Shown here in pieces: positions 44,728-54,518 of a stretch of DNA of 64,000 nucleotides. The position numbers were made by a program, and so were the translations under genes. The notes under the pieces were generated by a model. The model was not told the origin of the DNA. It ran no database searches and worked only from the letters and a program-made list of their open reading frames with translations. Position 1 is the first letter of the stretch, and every line of letters starts with the position of its first letter. Origin of the DNA: Marinobacter koreensis (GTDB lineage: Bacteria; Pseudomonadota; Gammaproteobacteria; Pseudomonadales; Oleiphilaceae); assembly GCF_023156285.1 (NCBI RefSeq), contig NZ_JAKZAJ010000001.1, forward strand, positions 434,001 to 498,000. Direction: 5' to 3'.

Positions 44728-46812
44728 TCAGTTGTCGCCGAAATCGTAGTTCATCTCCGGAACCGGTGCCTGCAGGTAATAGCCCTGGATGTAGTTGACG
44801 CCGGCCTGCCAGAGTGTGGCCAGGATACCGGCGTTCTCCACCAGCGGAATGATCGTCAGCTTGCCGGAGGACTGCAGGCTCTTGACCATTTCCTTCACCT
44901 GCTCCTTGGCTTCGTCGGTTTTCTGCATTTCTTCCGTGAAGGATCCGTCGATTTTTACGTAATCCGCGTCTACGTGTTTGAAGGTGTTGAACGGATTCAG
45001 GCTGCAACCGAACTGCGAGATCGAGACCTTACAGTGCAGCTCGTGAACCGATTTGGCGAAGTCCTTGGCCTGTTTCATGAAATTGTTCACATCGCCTTCC
45101 CGGAGTTGGAAGATCAGTGAGTCACCGGGCAGGCGGGCGGCTTTCAGGGCCACGCTCAGCCAGGGCGTAAAGGTCTTGTCCTGGAGCGTTTCGGCGGTAA
45201 CATTCAGGAACAGCCGGGTGTCGTGGCCACGGGATCGATGGCTGGCCAGCTGCTTGATGGTCTGGAGAATGACCCAGCGATCGATCTTGATGGCCGTGTC
45301 TGAAGGCCCGGAAGGTGGCAGGAAGTCATACGGGGATACTTCCTTGTCGTCCTTGTCGAGCATCCGCACGAAGGCCTCGTAATGTTCCTCTCCCTCGCCA
45401 CGAAGGTTGATGATGGGCTGAAACAGCAGCCGGAAACGGTTGTCGTCAAGGGCTTTCTGAATGGCCTCCACAGAGTTCGAGGTGTCCAGGGATTCATATT
45501 CTGCCGGGTTGTATACGAGGACTCCGTTACCCTGCTGTTGGCCTTCTTGCTTGCGAACATCGGCGGATGCCGTGTGCGCGCGTCCGAGCAGCTCCTCTGC
45601 CTTGGGCGAGTTCTCGGTAATGGCCGCGACACCGATGCTGACCGTCAGGGGGATTGTGCGGCCATCAATGTCGAACAGGTGATCCTCGACCGCCTTCCGT
45701 ACTTTTTCCGCCTGCTCTGCCATGGCCTTTTCATCGCATGGCTGGCACATCATACTGAAGGCGTCGTCACTGAGGCGGGCGAGCGTCATGTTTTCAGCCG
45801 CCGTTTCCTTGAGCAGTGATGCCAGATCTCCCAACAGAAGATCGGCACCGGCAATGCCGACCTGGCTTTTCATGGTGATGAAATTGTCGAGGGCGATGTA
45901 GGCGAGTGCTCCGGTTTCGTTTTCCTTCCCCGCTCGCGCGATCGCTTCGCCCAGCGCACTCATCATATGCTGGCGGTTGTAAAGTCCGGTCAACAAATCC
46001 TGGCTACTGATCTGTCGCAGCTTTTCTTCCAGCTCGGCGTCGTTGTGTTCCGGTTGTAATACGATCTGTGTACAGGCTTCCCCGTCGTAAGTGGCCGCGG
46101 ACACTGACATGCTCACGTTGAACTCCTGGTCGTCACTGCGCCGGGCCGTACAGTTAAGGGTCATGCCGTCTTCGCCCTTTTCGACAAAGGACTTCATGAA
46201 CTGTTTGTACTGTTCCTGACTTTCGGGCGTCAGGGTGTCCAGAACGGGAATACAGATCAGCTCGTCGATGTCGTCGTAGCCGAGAAAATCCATATACGAC
46301 TGGTTGGCATAGATGTGCATGCCATCGTTGATGTAGGCAATCGCATCTTTGGAACTCTCCAGAAGCAACTGGCACCGCTGTTCCGCTTCCCGAAGATGGG
46401 ATTCGAGCACCCGCCGGCGACGCCGTTCCTCCAGCGCTGCCAGTTCCCGGTTGACCACCAGCATCAGCATATCGGAATACTCTGCCGGTACCGTGTCCTG
46501 GGCACCAGCCTTCATCATACCAACGGTGCGTTCGGGGCTTTCCTCGGAGGTCAGCAGTATGAAGGGAATGTCCTTGTCCATACGCCGGATGGTTGCCAGG
46601 GCTTCGTCCGCCGTGAACTCGTCGTCGCTGTCACGGGCAAGCAGCAGGTCCCAGTTCCCGGTCTTGAGAACTTCTTCCAGATCTTCTTCAGAAGTGATGC
46701 GATGAGCCCGCGTCGCCTTCCCGGAGTTGCGAAGAAGGCTGACCAGCGATTCAGCGTCGTTCTGGGATGGATCAAGAATCAGGAGGTGTACGGTGGCGTT
46801 CTTTTTCTGCAT
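44728..46812 (-). CDS. fimX: FimX-like c-di-GMP receptor (REC-PAS-degenerate GGDEF-degenerate EAL)
   Basis: A 694-residue protein, close to the 691 of Pseudomonas FimX. Receiver-like domain about 8-125; PAS about 145-265 (SSKDAIAYINDGMHIYANQSYMDFLG); GGDEF-like domain about 280-425, where the active loop is LSDDAF instead of GGDEF; EAL-like domain about 445-690. The EAL domain lacks several catalytic residues: EAFVR for EALLR, ISQFG for DDFG, PLVENA for EGVE. It should therefore bind c-di-GMP without cutting it. FimX governs type IV pilus assembly and twitching. The serB-fimX order is as in Pseudomonas. Confidence 0.9.
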   Translation of the reverse strand: MQKKNATVHLLILDPSQNDAESLVSLLRNSGKATRAHRITSEEDLEEVLKTGNWDLLLARDSDDEFTADEALATIRRMDKDIPFILLTSEESPERTVGMMKAGAQDTVPAEYSDMLMLVVNRELAALEERRRRRVLESHLREAEQRCQLLLESSKDAIAYINDGMHIYANQSYMDFLGYDDIDELICIPVLDTLTPESQEQYKQFMKSFVEKGEDGMTLNCTARRSDDQEFNVSMSVSAATYDGEACTQIVLQPEHNDAELEEKLRQISSQDLLTGLYNRQHMMSALGEAIARAGKENETGALAYIALDNFITMKSQVGIAGADLLLGDLASLLKETAAENMTLARLSDDAFSMMCQPCDEKAMAEQAEKVRKAVEDHLFDIDGRTIPLTVSIGVAAITENSPKAEELLGRAHTASADVRKQEGQQQGNGVLVYNPAEYESLDTSNSVEAIQKALDDNRFRLLFQPIINLRGEGEEHYEAFVRMLDKDDKEVSPYDFLPPSGPSDTAIKIDRWVILQTIKQLASHRSRGHDTRLFLNVTAETLQDKTFTPWLSVALKAARLPGDSLIFQLREGDVNNFMKQAKDFAKSVHELHCKVSISQFGCSLNPFNTFKHVDADYVKIDGSFTEEMQKTDEAKEQVKEMVKSLQSSGKLTIIPLVENAGILATLWQAGVNYIQGYYLQAPVPEMNYDFGDN

Positions 46813-46951
46813 TCGGAAAACGTCTCAAGCTACTCGTTGGCGGCGCCGGTTGATGGCAGTGTTGGCACCGGCTGATTACGTAAGCAGAATGATGCAGGGG
46901 TTAGTAGCTAATAACAACCCTGCTATCCGCGAGAGCAACACAGTTCTCGCA

Positions 46952-48817
46952 TCAAAGGGACGGCCATAGCGAATCGAATTCGTCTTCGCTGGCGCCGCTA
47001 TCGTCCGGACGATCCTCCGAAGCTTGTAACCGGCTATGCTGAAGCTTCAGCTCGAACTGGCTGATACTGCCCGTGGAGGAAACCTTGCGTCCCAGGGTTC
47101 CCTGGTCGTCCCGGCCATCGTGCAGCAGGGAAATACGGCTGCCGGACTGGAATGGAAGGCGGGGCGTGATCAGGGTGGCAGACTGATTAACCACACTGAT
47201 TTCCGGAAGAAGCAGGCCGCGAAGGTACTCACTGCTGTTGCCGATTTTCTGGATCAGACGCACGCCACAGGGCGATGCACTGGGGGCGAGCAGCTCGATT
47301 CCCACCTGGGTTCCCTGGTTCTTCACCTGGCGAATCCAGCGGACCACAGCAACACTCCAGGGGTGGGTGCGCTGTTCCCGTACGCCCAGCACTTCGCCGG
47401 CCTGCAGGGAGATGGGGACATTGGATTCCCAACCCACACAGTATCCACCGGGGCTGGTGTTAATCAGGTAGGCATGGTGGGAGCCGGGACGGTTTCGATC
47501 CGCCTCATTCTGGGGCGTTGTTCCCCGGGCGCCCCTGAAATTAATCGGAGTATCTGCCGAGTAGAGGCGGTCTTCGCTGGGGCCTGCATCGTGAGCGCCG
47601 GACCAGGCATCTTCGCGCTGGCGTGAGGCACGCACGAACCGGTTCTCATCGTCTCCATGGCCGTTGTCGTTGCCACTGACAAATTCGGTGAAGGTTTTCT
47701 CTCCAGCTATGAAATAGTGAGCAGCGGTAAGACCGACGCAGATTTCCAGCTTGCCCTGGCTGGCAATGCGGTTGAAATTGCGTTTGGCAAGGATGCCCAG
47801 GGCCTGGCTCAGGTGCAGCAGGAGCATGTCGTTGATCTTGGCGGGAACCGACAGTGGCGAATCTTCCCGCCGGCCCTCGCGGCGCGCCTCGAGCGTCTCT
47901 GAGACCAGGGCTGAAAGTTCCCGGGTATCGAAACCGTAGCTTTCCTCTCCCGGAACGGTGTCGAGCAGGCTGCGGTAGATTGGCGGATTGTCCTTCTCCA
48001 TGTTGATGACAAACAGGCTGTCCTGGCCGATGTCCGGTCCGCAGTCGGTGTGGTCGGTCCAGGTCTCGAACAGGTCGTATACCTGTTCGAGTTCTGACTG
48101 TCTCAGTTGGTTCGGGCGGGCGCAGCCCAGCAGCAGAATCCGCTTGTAGCTGTCTGCAATGGTACTCGCCCTTCGGTGTCCCAGTGTGTCGTCGTCAACG
48201 GAGGCTGCAGCGAGCCCCTTCTGGTGCGCATACCGGTAGAGGTGGTGACACTCCAGCCAACTGTTGGCCGGGCTTGGACAATAGAGCTGGTGGGAGCGCA
48301 ATATCGTTGCCGAAAGCTCCGAGATCGCCCGGTGAATAGCCATGACGACCGGTTTCCGGTGTTTGTCCGTCCCGCCATTGTCGATCAGCTCCACAAGGCA
48401 CAGTTTGTAGCCACCGGCCAGGTGCAGTTGCAGTGCCTGGGACAGGTTGGCGACCTTGCGCTGCTTCTCGGGGAGCGCAACCGCAAGCCCCAGAAAATGG
48501 CGGGAGAGTTCCTTGCACACGAAGTGGATCTTGTCCCGGAGCATTTCCAGTAACTGAAGCCTTTGATGCGGTGCGATGAAAAGCTGGTTCACTTCGATAA
48601 TGGCGTGATAGAGCTGCCGCGATACCTCACCGATATTGGCCATGGGCAGCTGGCTTACCCACTGGCGGAATGCCTTTGGGCTGGTGTCGCTGAACGACAG
48701 GCTGGACGTTTTCTGCTCGGGAACTTTCAGCTCGTTTTTCAGGGTATTGCCTTCCATGAGTGCGCGCCAATCTCGGACCACGGTGAATATCCCGGAGTTT
48801 ACCTCCATGAACAGCAT
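46952..48817 (-). CDS. Conserved protein with C-terminal PilZ-like domain, upstream of fimX
   Basis: A 621-residue soluble protein. The first 400 residues are helical with no recognised family (QWVSQLPMANIGEVSRQLYHAI-type start). The C-terminal 150 residues look like a PilZ barrel: INTSPGGYCVGW fits the (D/N)xSxxG motif, GEVLGVRE and WSVAVVRWIRQ follow, and GTQVGIELLAP is the GVE strand. An Arg-rich stretch (about 430-450) precedes the motif and could supply the RxxxR part. It lies directly upstream of fimX on the same strand, 139 bp away. A c-di-GMP link to pili is inferred. Confidence 0.65.
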   Translation of the reverse strand: MLFMEVNSGIFTVVRDWRALMEGNTLKNELKVPEQKTSSLSFSDTSPKAFRQWVSQLPMANIGEVSRQLYHAIIEVNQLFIAPHQRLQLLEMLRDKIHFVCKELSRHFLGLAVALPEKQRKVANLSQALQLHLAGGYKLCLVELIDNGGTDKHRKPVVMAIHRAISELSATILRSHQLYCPSPANSWLECHHLYRYAHQKGLAAASVDDDTLGHRRASTIADSYKRILLLGCARPNQLRQSELEQVYDLFETWTDHTDCGPDIGQDSLFVINMEKDNPPIYRSLLDTVPGEESYGFDTRELSALVSETLEARREGRREDSPLSVPAKINDMLLLHLSQALGILAKRNFNRIASQGKLEICVGLTAAHYFIAGEKTFTEFVSGNDNGHGDDENRFVRASRQREDAWSGAHDAGPSEDRLYSADTPINFRGARGTTPQNEADRNRPGSHHAYLINTSPGGYCVGWESNVPISLQAGEVLGVREQRTHPWSVAVVRWIRQVKNQGTQVGIELLAPSASPCGVRLIQKIGNSSEYLRGLLLPEISVVNQSATLITPRLPFQSGSRISLLHDGRDDQGTLGRKVSSTGSISQFELKLQHSRLQASEDRPDDSGASEDEFDSLWPSL

Positions 48818-48980
48818 CGGTCGGCCTTTGCTGCACGTTATTCAGGAAAACGCCGTAAATACATGTTTTTATCGTTAAACACTACTCGACTTTAAAATAG
48901 CAAACCATTATCAAAAAGCGAGAAGATCACGTGTTGACAATCTTTGACAAGTCCCGAACGCGTGTTTTCTGTGCGCGATG

Positions 48981-50021
48981 TCACGGGAACAGGTCCAGCG
49001 GTGTCTTGCTTGTTCGCCCCGGAATTTCCCGGACAAGTTTTGGCACCAGAAAGCCCGGGAGTTGGTCGAGCAGCTCTCGTACCAGCCGACGGGCCTTGTC
49101 GTCGCTGACATCGAAATGGTGGGCGCCGGCGACAGGATCGAATGCATGCAGGTAATAAGGTATGACACCCGCATCGAACAGGCGTTCGCTGAGTGCCGCC
49201 AGCACTTCCGAACGGTCGTTGACATCCCTCAGTATGACACTCTGATTCAGCAGAGTCGCGCCGGCGGCCCGGAGATCGGCCAGGGCCCGGTAGGTTGGCC
49301 CGTCAAGCTCGGCAGGATGGTTAACGTGTAACACAATAACAATCTGCAGATCCGATTCCCGGATCCACTGCAAAAGTGTGTCGCAGACCCGCTGTGGGAT
49401 AACCACCGGCAGGCGGGTATGGAGTCTGAGCCTGCGGATATGCGGGATCCGGGCGATATCCCGGGCCCATTGCGACAGCAATCGATCGTTCACGGCCAGC
49501 GGGTCGCCACCGCTGAATATGACCTCGTTGAGCTCGGGGCTCTGTTCCAGTGTCCTCAGGACCCTTTGTCTGTCTTCGGGGGTCAGACGCTGCTCGTCAT
49601 AGGGGAAGTGACGCCGGAAACAGTAGCGACAATTGATGGCGCACTGGCCCGTCACCATCAGCAAGGCACGACTCCGGTATTTCCGGATCAGTCCGGTAGT
49701 CTGGATGGCTTCGTTCTCCGCCAGAGGATCGCGCACAAATCCGTCGCGATTCTCCCGCTCCTCCTTGCGGGGCAGCACCTGTAGCAACAGCGGATCGTGG
49801 GCGTTACCGTACTCCATGCGCATCAGAAACGGTTCGGGAACCCGTATCGGAAACAGGCGGTGCCCGTCGGACGCTCCATCAAACCATGCCTGTGCGTCCA
49901 GGCCCAGGCGCTCAAGCAGTGATTCCGGAGTGGTGATGGATCGGGATAGCAACGTCTGCCAGCTGCCCGAGGCGACTTCAAGCTCTTGGGCTTCTATACG
50001 GGCGGGGGTTCGCTGTATCAT
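48981..50021 (-). CDS. epmB: EF-P beta-lysylation protein EpmB (lysine 2,3-aminomutase-like)
   Basis: A 346-residue radical-SAM enzyme. The iron-sulfur Cys triad is in [11 protein letters not shown] (CxxxCxxC), GGDPLAVND is the SAM-contact segment, and [11 protein letters not shown] lies near the end. EpmB isomerises alpha-lysine to (R)-beta-lysine, which EpmA attaches to EF-P. It is divergent from efp, 45 bp apart, and epmA follows efp. It is shorter than the fermentative lysine aminomutases, as expected for EpmB. Confidence 0.95.
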   Translation of the reverse strand: MIQRTPARIEAQELEVASGSWQTLLSRSITTPESLLERLGLDAQAWFDGASDGHRLFPIRVPEPFLMRMEYGNAHDPLLLQVLPRKEERENRDGFVRDPLAENEAIQTTGLIRKYRSRALLMVTGQCAINCRYCFRRHFPYDEQRLTPEDRQRVLRTLEQSPELNEVIFSGGDPLAVNDRLLSQWARDIARIPHIRRLRLHTRLPVVIPQRVCDTLLQWIRESDLQIVIVLHVNHPAELDGPTYRALADLRAAGATLLNQSVILRDVNDRSEVLAALSERLFDAGVIPYYLHAFDPVAGAHHFDVSDDKARRLVRELLDQLPGFLVPKLVREIPGRTSKTPLDLFP

Positions 50022-50066
50022 AGCGACCTTTCAAATTTAAACGACATACTGTCAGGTGGACATTTC

Positions 50067-50642
50067 ATGGCTTCATATTCTACCAATGAATTCCGCGGCG
50101 GTCTTAAGGTTTTGCTCGACGGAGACCCCTGCATCATTCTGGAAAACGAGTTCGTAAAGCCCGGTAAGGGTCAGGCATTCAACCGGGTGAAGCTGCGTAA
50201 CCTGATGACCAACCGGGTGTGGGAGCGGACGTTCAAGTCCGGGGAAACCCTGGAGTCGGCGGACGTGATCGATCAGGACATGGAATACCTGTACAGCGAT
50301 GGTGAATTCTGGCATTTCATGGCGACCGACGGTTCCTTTGAGCAGTTCCCGGCGGACGCCAAGGCGGTCGGCGATACGGTGAAGTGGCTCAAGGAGCAGG
50401 ACGTTTACACCGTGACCCTCTACAACGGCTCACCTCTCACGGTCACCCCGCCCAACTTTGTCGAGCTCGAGGTTGTGGACACGGACCCCGGCATGAAGGG
50501 TGATACGGCGCAGGGCGGTTCCAAGCCGGCAACCCTGTCGACCGGTGCGGTGGTGAACGTGCCTTTGTTTATCACTATTGGCGAGGTCCTCAAGGTGGAT
50601 ACCCGCTCCGGTGAATACGTTAACCGCGTCAAAAGCAGCTGA
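50067..50642 (+). CDS. efp: Elongation factor P
   Basis: A 191-residue translation factor that rescues ribosomes stalled at polyproline. The ATG at 50067 follows AGGTGG and begins [12 protein letters not shown]. Lys34 in KPGKGQAF is the residue that receives beta-lysine. Three beta-barrel domains are expected (KOW-like about 1-65, OB about 68-125, C-terminal about 130-190). The modifying enzymes are on both sides. Confidence 0.97.
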   Translation: MASYSTNEFRGGLKVLLDGDPCIILENEFVKPGKGQAFNRVKLRNLMTNRVWERTFKSGETLESADVIDQDMEYLYSDGEFWHFMATDGSFEQFPADAKAVGDTVKWLKEQDVYTVTLYNGSPLTVTPPNFVELEVVDTDPGMKGDTAQGGSKPATLSTGAVVNVPLFITIGEVLKVDTRSGEYVNRVKSS

Positions 50643-50648
50643 TTAGCC

Positions 50649-51617
50649 ATGAGTGAACAGCCGGCCTGGCGCCCCCATGCGTCATTGGCCGTCCTGAAAA
50701 GCCGCGCACAGCAACTGGCCTTTGTGCGCGGCTTTTTTGCTGAAAGAGGGGTCCTTGAAGTCGAGACGCCTGCGCTCGGCCGATTTGGTGTGACCGATCC
50801 CAATCTTGACCCTGTCGCTGTGACCGTGTCCGCGCCAGGCGTGCAAGTAGGCTGGTTGCAGACATCGCCTGAATATCACATGAAACGGCTTCTGGCCGCA
50901 GGGGCTGGGGCGATTTATCAGGTTTCCAGGGTGTTTCGCGATGGCGAGCGAGGCCGTCGTCACAACCCGGAGTTCTCGATGCTTGAGTGGTACCGGCCGG
51001 GTTTCAGTGACGACGAGCTGATGGGGGAAGTGGCGGACCTGGTCTGCAACTGGCTCCAGTGCGAACGCCCGGATACGCTTTCCTATCGGGATGCCATGAT
51101 TGCATGGGCTCACGTGGACCCGTTTGAAGCATCCGATCGCACCCTGCGCCGTCGCTGCGAGGAATGGCTTGAACCGGAACAGTTGGCGGGGCTTGGCCGA
51201 GATGGTTGTCTGGACCTTTTGATGAGCTTTGCGGTCGAGCCCAACCTTGGGCAGGAAAGACCCGTCTTTATCACGTCCTATCCGGCATCCCAGGCTTCGC
51301 TCGCGAAGGTCTCGGTTGAGAGCGGGGTTCCGGTCGCACACCGCTTCGAGCTTTATCTGAAGGGTATCGAGCTGTGTAACGGCTACTGGGAGCTGACCAA
51401 CCCGGAAGAGCAGCGGCAACGGTTCCAGGCGGATAACCGGATCAGGCGCGCGTCAGGAAAGCCTGAGATGGCGATCGATGACGCGTTCCTGGCGGCACTG
51501 GACCACGGGCTGCCGGAGTGTGCCGGAGTGGCGCTGGGGCTGGATCGGCTGCTGATGCTCAAACTCGGTCTCACGGACATTGCCGAGGTGTTGACGTTTC
51601 CGCTTGAGGAAGCCTGA
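50649..51617 (+). CDS. epmA: EF-P--(R)-beta-lysine ligase EpmA (GenX/PoxA)
   Basis: A 322-residue paralogue of the lysyl-tRNA synthetase catalytic core, lacking the anticodon domain. Class II motifs: VFRDGERGRRHNPEFSMLEWYR (motif 2, read in two parts) and GVALGLDRLLML (motif 3); QTSPEYHMKRLL precedes them. It ligates beta-lysine to Lys34 of EF-P. It starts 6 bp after the efp stop and converges with psd. Confidence 0.97.
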   Translation: MSEQPAWRPHASLAVLKSRAQQLAFVRGFFAERGVLEVETPALGRFGVTDPNLDPVAVTVSAPGVQVGWLQTSPEYHMKRLLAAGAGAIYQVSRVFRDGERGRRHNPEFSMLEWYRPGFSDDELMGEVADLVCNWLQCERPDTLSYRDAMIAWAHVDPFEASDRTLRRRCEEWLEPEQLAGLGRDGCLDLLMSFAVEPNLGQERPVFITSYPASQASLAKVSVESGVPVAHRFELYLKGIELCNGYWELTNPEEQRQRFQADNRIRRASGKPEMAIDDAFLAALDHGLPECAGVALGLDRLLMLKLGLTDIAEVLTFPLEEA

Positions 51618-51622
51618 ACTCG

Positions 51623-52477
51623 TCAGGCTTTCCTGCCGAAGGCTTCACCCATTCTGACGGTTTTGCCCGCCTGTTGATCGTCGTTCCAGTGCACACTGCC
51701 TTTCGGCATGACCATGATCACCGTTGATCCCAGACGGAAACGTCCCATTTCTTCGCCCTTGCCAAACTGGATTGCCTGCTCGCCCTCGTAGACCGAGGCT
51801 GTAACCAGTCCGTTCCCCGGAGCGACGACGCCAGACCAGGTGGTTTCGACGCTGCCGACGATCATGGCTCCCACCAGAACCATGGCCATGGGTCCGGCGT
51901 CGGTGTCGAAGATGCAGGCAACGCGTTCGTTGCGGGCGAACAGGTTCGGGACATTCTCAGCCGTCACCGGGTTGACGGAGAACAGCTTGCCCGGCACGTA
52001 AACCATCTCCCGCAGGGTGCCGGCCATCGGCATATGGATGCGATGATAATCCTTCGGAGACAGATAGATTGTCGCGAACTCGCCTCCGGCAAAGGGTTGG
52101 GCGCGCTGGTTATCGCCACCCAGCAGCTCGATCAGGCTGAACGACTGGCCCTTGGCCTGGAAGACGCGGTCGCCGGTGACCGAGCCGAGCTGCGAGATGG
52201 CTCCGTCGACCGGGCTCACCACGACCTCATCGCCATCTGCAACGGGCCGGATGCCGGGTTTGAGGGCACGGGTAAAAAAGGCGTTGAAGCTCGGATACGC
52301 GGTGAAGTCCGGTTCCGCTGCTTCACTCATGTTTACGCCATAGCGGTCGATAAACCATTTGATCACGCGGTTTTTCAGTGCCGGGGTGCGGTCGTTATCC
52401 GCCAGTCTCCCGGCAAGGCGTGAGACGGCCAGTTGGGGTGTGACGTACTGGCTCAGTACGAACAGTTTATCGAGCAT
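51623..52477 (-). CDS. psd: Phosphatidylserine decarboxylase proenzyme
   Basis: A 284-residue membrane-associated enzyme making phosphatidylethanolamine. The start at 52477 gives the family N-terminus MLDKLFVLSQYV; the longer open frame lies in the motA promoter region. SPVDGAISQLG and YHRIHMPMAG are family motifs, and the LGST in FRLGSTVIMV marks the self-cleavage site that creates the pyruvoyl group on Ser. It is divergent from motA. Confidence 0.95.
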   Translation of the reverse strand: MLDKLFVLSQYVTPQLAVSRLAGRLADNDRTPALKNRVIKWFIDRYGVNMSEAAEPDFTAYPSFNAFFTRALKPGIRPVADGDEVVVSPVDGAISQLGSVTGDRVFQAKGQSFSLIELLGGDNQRAQPFAGGEFATIYLSPKDYHRIHMPMAGTLREMVYVPGKLFSVNPVTAENVPNLFARNERVACIFDTDAGPMAMVLVGAMIVGSVETTWSGVVAPGNGLVTASVYEGEQAIQFGKGEEMGRFRLGSTVIMVMPKGSVHWNDDQQAGKTVRMGEAFGRKA

Positions 52478-52651
52478 TAAAACGATACCTTTGATTTCAG
52501 GGTGCGGAAGTTTACCAAATCCGCGGGCGTGTATAGAAATTGTTTCACGGCTTCGCGGTTCCTGCGGCTCCTTGCTATTATCAGAAAGTTTTTTGCGCGC
52601 TGGCGTCTGGCAGAAGCCGATTACATAACCATAAGGTTTGCGAAGTATCCC

Positions 52652-53503
52652 ATGTTGCTGATTATTGGTTCGATTGTTGTTGTGGCCTGTGTACTGGGCG
52701 GTTTCACCCTGCACGGCGGTAATCTCATGGTTCTGTGGCAGCCCACGGAAGTCCTGATCATTTTCGGTGCGGCACTGGGGTCGTTTGTGATTGCCAATCC
52801 AATGCATACCGTCAAGGAAGTGTTCAGCAAGGGTATGCGGCTGATTACCGGATCACCCTACAACAAGGCTTTTTACATGGACCTGCTCAGCCTGATGTAT
52901 GAGATCTTCGACAAGTCCCGAAAGCAGGGCGTGATGTCGATTGAGGAAGATATCGACAATCCCGAGTCCAGTCAGATCTTCAGTCGCTATCCCGCCGTCA
53001 TGAAATCCAAGGATCTGCTGGCCTTCATTACCGACTACCTGCGCATCATCAGTGCTGGCAATATGGCCACCCATGAGCTCGAAGGCATGATGGAGAACGA
53101 GATCGACAGTCGTCAGCACGAGCTGGAGGAACCGGCTCATGCCGTTAACAAGATTGCAGACGCGTTGCCGGGACTGGGTATCGTGGCAGCAGTGCTGGGC
53201 ATCGTTGTCACCATGAATTTCATGTCGGAGGGGCCGGAAAAAATCGGCCACAGTGTGGCAGCGGCCCTGGTCGGTACGTTTATGGGTATCTTTATGGGCT
53301 ATGGATTCGTGGGTCCTGCATCCATTGCTCTGGAACATGCCTGTAAATACGAGTTGAAAGCCTACGAATGCGTCAAGGCGGCCCTGGTGGCGACGGTCTC
53401 CGGCCAGGCGCCGCAAATGGCAATCGAATTCGGCCGCAAGGCCTTGCCCACCGACAAGCGCCCGGGTTTCCAGGAACTCAACGATCATGTCCGTTCGAAG
53501 TGA
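52652..53503 (+). CDS. motA: Flagellar motor stator protein MotA
   Basis: A 283-residue protein with four membrane helices (about 2-20, 30-50, 170-190, 200-220) and a large cytoplasmic loop. ATG 52652 begins the first helix (MLLIIGSIVVVACVLGGF); the upstream open frame is discarded. The Pro-containing GLGIVAAVLGIVVTM and the charged loop are typical. With MotB it forms the proton channel that drives flagellar rotation. The pair sits apart from other flagellar genes, as in Pseudomonas. Confidence 0.95.
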   Translation: MLLIIGSIVVVACVLGGFTLHGGNLMVLWQPTEVLIIFGAALGSFVIANPMHTVKEVFSKGMRLITGSPYNKAFYMDLLSLMYEIFDKSRKQGVMSIEEDIDNPESSQIFSRYPAVMKSKDLLAFITDYLRIISAGNMATHELEGMMENEIDSRQHELEEPAHAVNKIADALPGLGIVAAVLGIVVTMNFMSEGPEKIGHSVAAALVGTFMGIFMGYGFVGPASIALEHACKYELKAYECVKAALVATVSGQAPQMAIEFGRKALPTDKRPGFQELNDHVRSK

Positions 53504-53532
53504 TCCTCGTGATAGGCGTCGGGAGCTGAAGC

Positions 53533-54498
53533 ATGGCGGGTGAAGATCAGCCGATCATCATCAAACGCAAGAAAAAGGTCGTTGGTGGTCACCATGGCGG
53601 TTCCTGGAAGGTCGCGTTTGCCGATTTTGCCACGGCCATGATGGCGTTCTTTCTGGTGCTCTGGCTCACTTCCACCGCCAGTCCGGAACAGAAGTTGGCG
53701 GTTGAAGGGTATTTTCGGGATCCGGTGGGTTTCACCGAAGGCGGCTCTCCCAATCCCGTCGATCTCGAGGGCAGCGCGTCTGTGGTGAATGAGGCCACCC
53801 AGGACGTCGCAGACAGCCAGGTTCAGATCAAGGACGAAGTCGTCGACCAGCTCTCCGACACACTTGAAAAACGACGCATGCAGGAGCTTTTCCAGGAGCT
53901 CAAGCAGCGGATTGAGCAGAACAAGACCCTTCAGGAGTTCAAGGATCAGCTCCTCATCGACATTACCGATGAAGGGCTGCGCATTCAGATTGTCGACCGC
54001 TCCGGGCGACCGATGTTCGACAGTGGGCGGGCCGAGCTCAAGTATTATTCCCAGGAGATCCTGTTCGAGTTGGCCAAGACCCTGGGCTCGGTGAACAACA
54101 AACTCAGTATTACGGGGCATACCGATGCGACGCCTTTCAATGGGCGACCGGGGTACACCAACTGGGAGTTGTCGGCAGATCGGGCCAATACCGCACGGCG
54201 GGCCCTTGTGGCTGGTGGTGTGCGGCCTGAGCAGATCGCCCGGGTGGTCGGTTTGTCCGATTCAGTGCTTTTCGACAAGGAAAATCCCACCGCACCGGTG
54301 AATCGACGGATTTCCATTATCGTGCTCAATAAGAAGACCGCCGAGGACATCCAGCACAGCGCCGGTGGTGGCGATGTGCCGGTGATTGATCTGACCCGCC
54401 CCACCGATGCCGAAGCCCAGCAGGCGATGGACAAACTCAAAGCGGGTGACTGGCAGCAGGACAAGCCGAAGCCCGCGCCCGGCGAGCTCAACTGGTAA
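53533..54498 (+). CDS. motB: Flagellar motor stator protein MotB
   Basis: A 321-residue protein: short cytoplasmic N-terminus, one membrane helix (about 28-48) with the proton-carrying Asp31 in AFADFATAMMAFF. A plug/linker region follows, then an OmpA-like peptidoglycan-binding domain (about 160-275, ITGHTDATPF, NRRISIIVL). It begins 29 bp after motA. The Asp marks a proton-type rather than a sodium PomB-type stator, though this cannot be proven from sequence alone. Confidence 0.95.
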   Translation: MAGEDQPIIIKRKKKVVGGHHGGSWKVAFADFATAMMAFFLVLWLTSTASPEQKLAVEGYFRDPVGFTEGGSPNPVDLEGSASVVNEATQDVADSQVQIKDEVVDQLSDTLEKRRMQELFQELKQRIEQNKTLQEFKDQLLIDITDEGLRIQIVDRSGRPMFDSGRAELKYYSQEILFELAKTLGSVNNKLSITGHTDATPFNGRPGYTNWELSADRANTARRALVAGGVRPEQIARVVGLSDSVLFDKENPTAPVNRRISIIVLNKKTAEDIQHSAGGGDVPVIDLTRPTDAEAQQAMDKLKAGDWQQDKPKPAPGELNW

Positions 54499-54518
54499 GC
54501 GGCGCGCCGGATTGTTGC

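Noticed and set aside
52600..52651. GCCGATTA before motA as a flagellar sigma-28 -10 element
   Set aside because: It differs from GCCGATAA and no TAAA lies about 15 bp upstream; kept out of the features.
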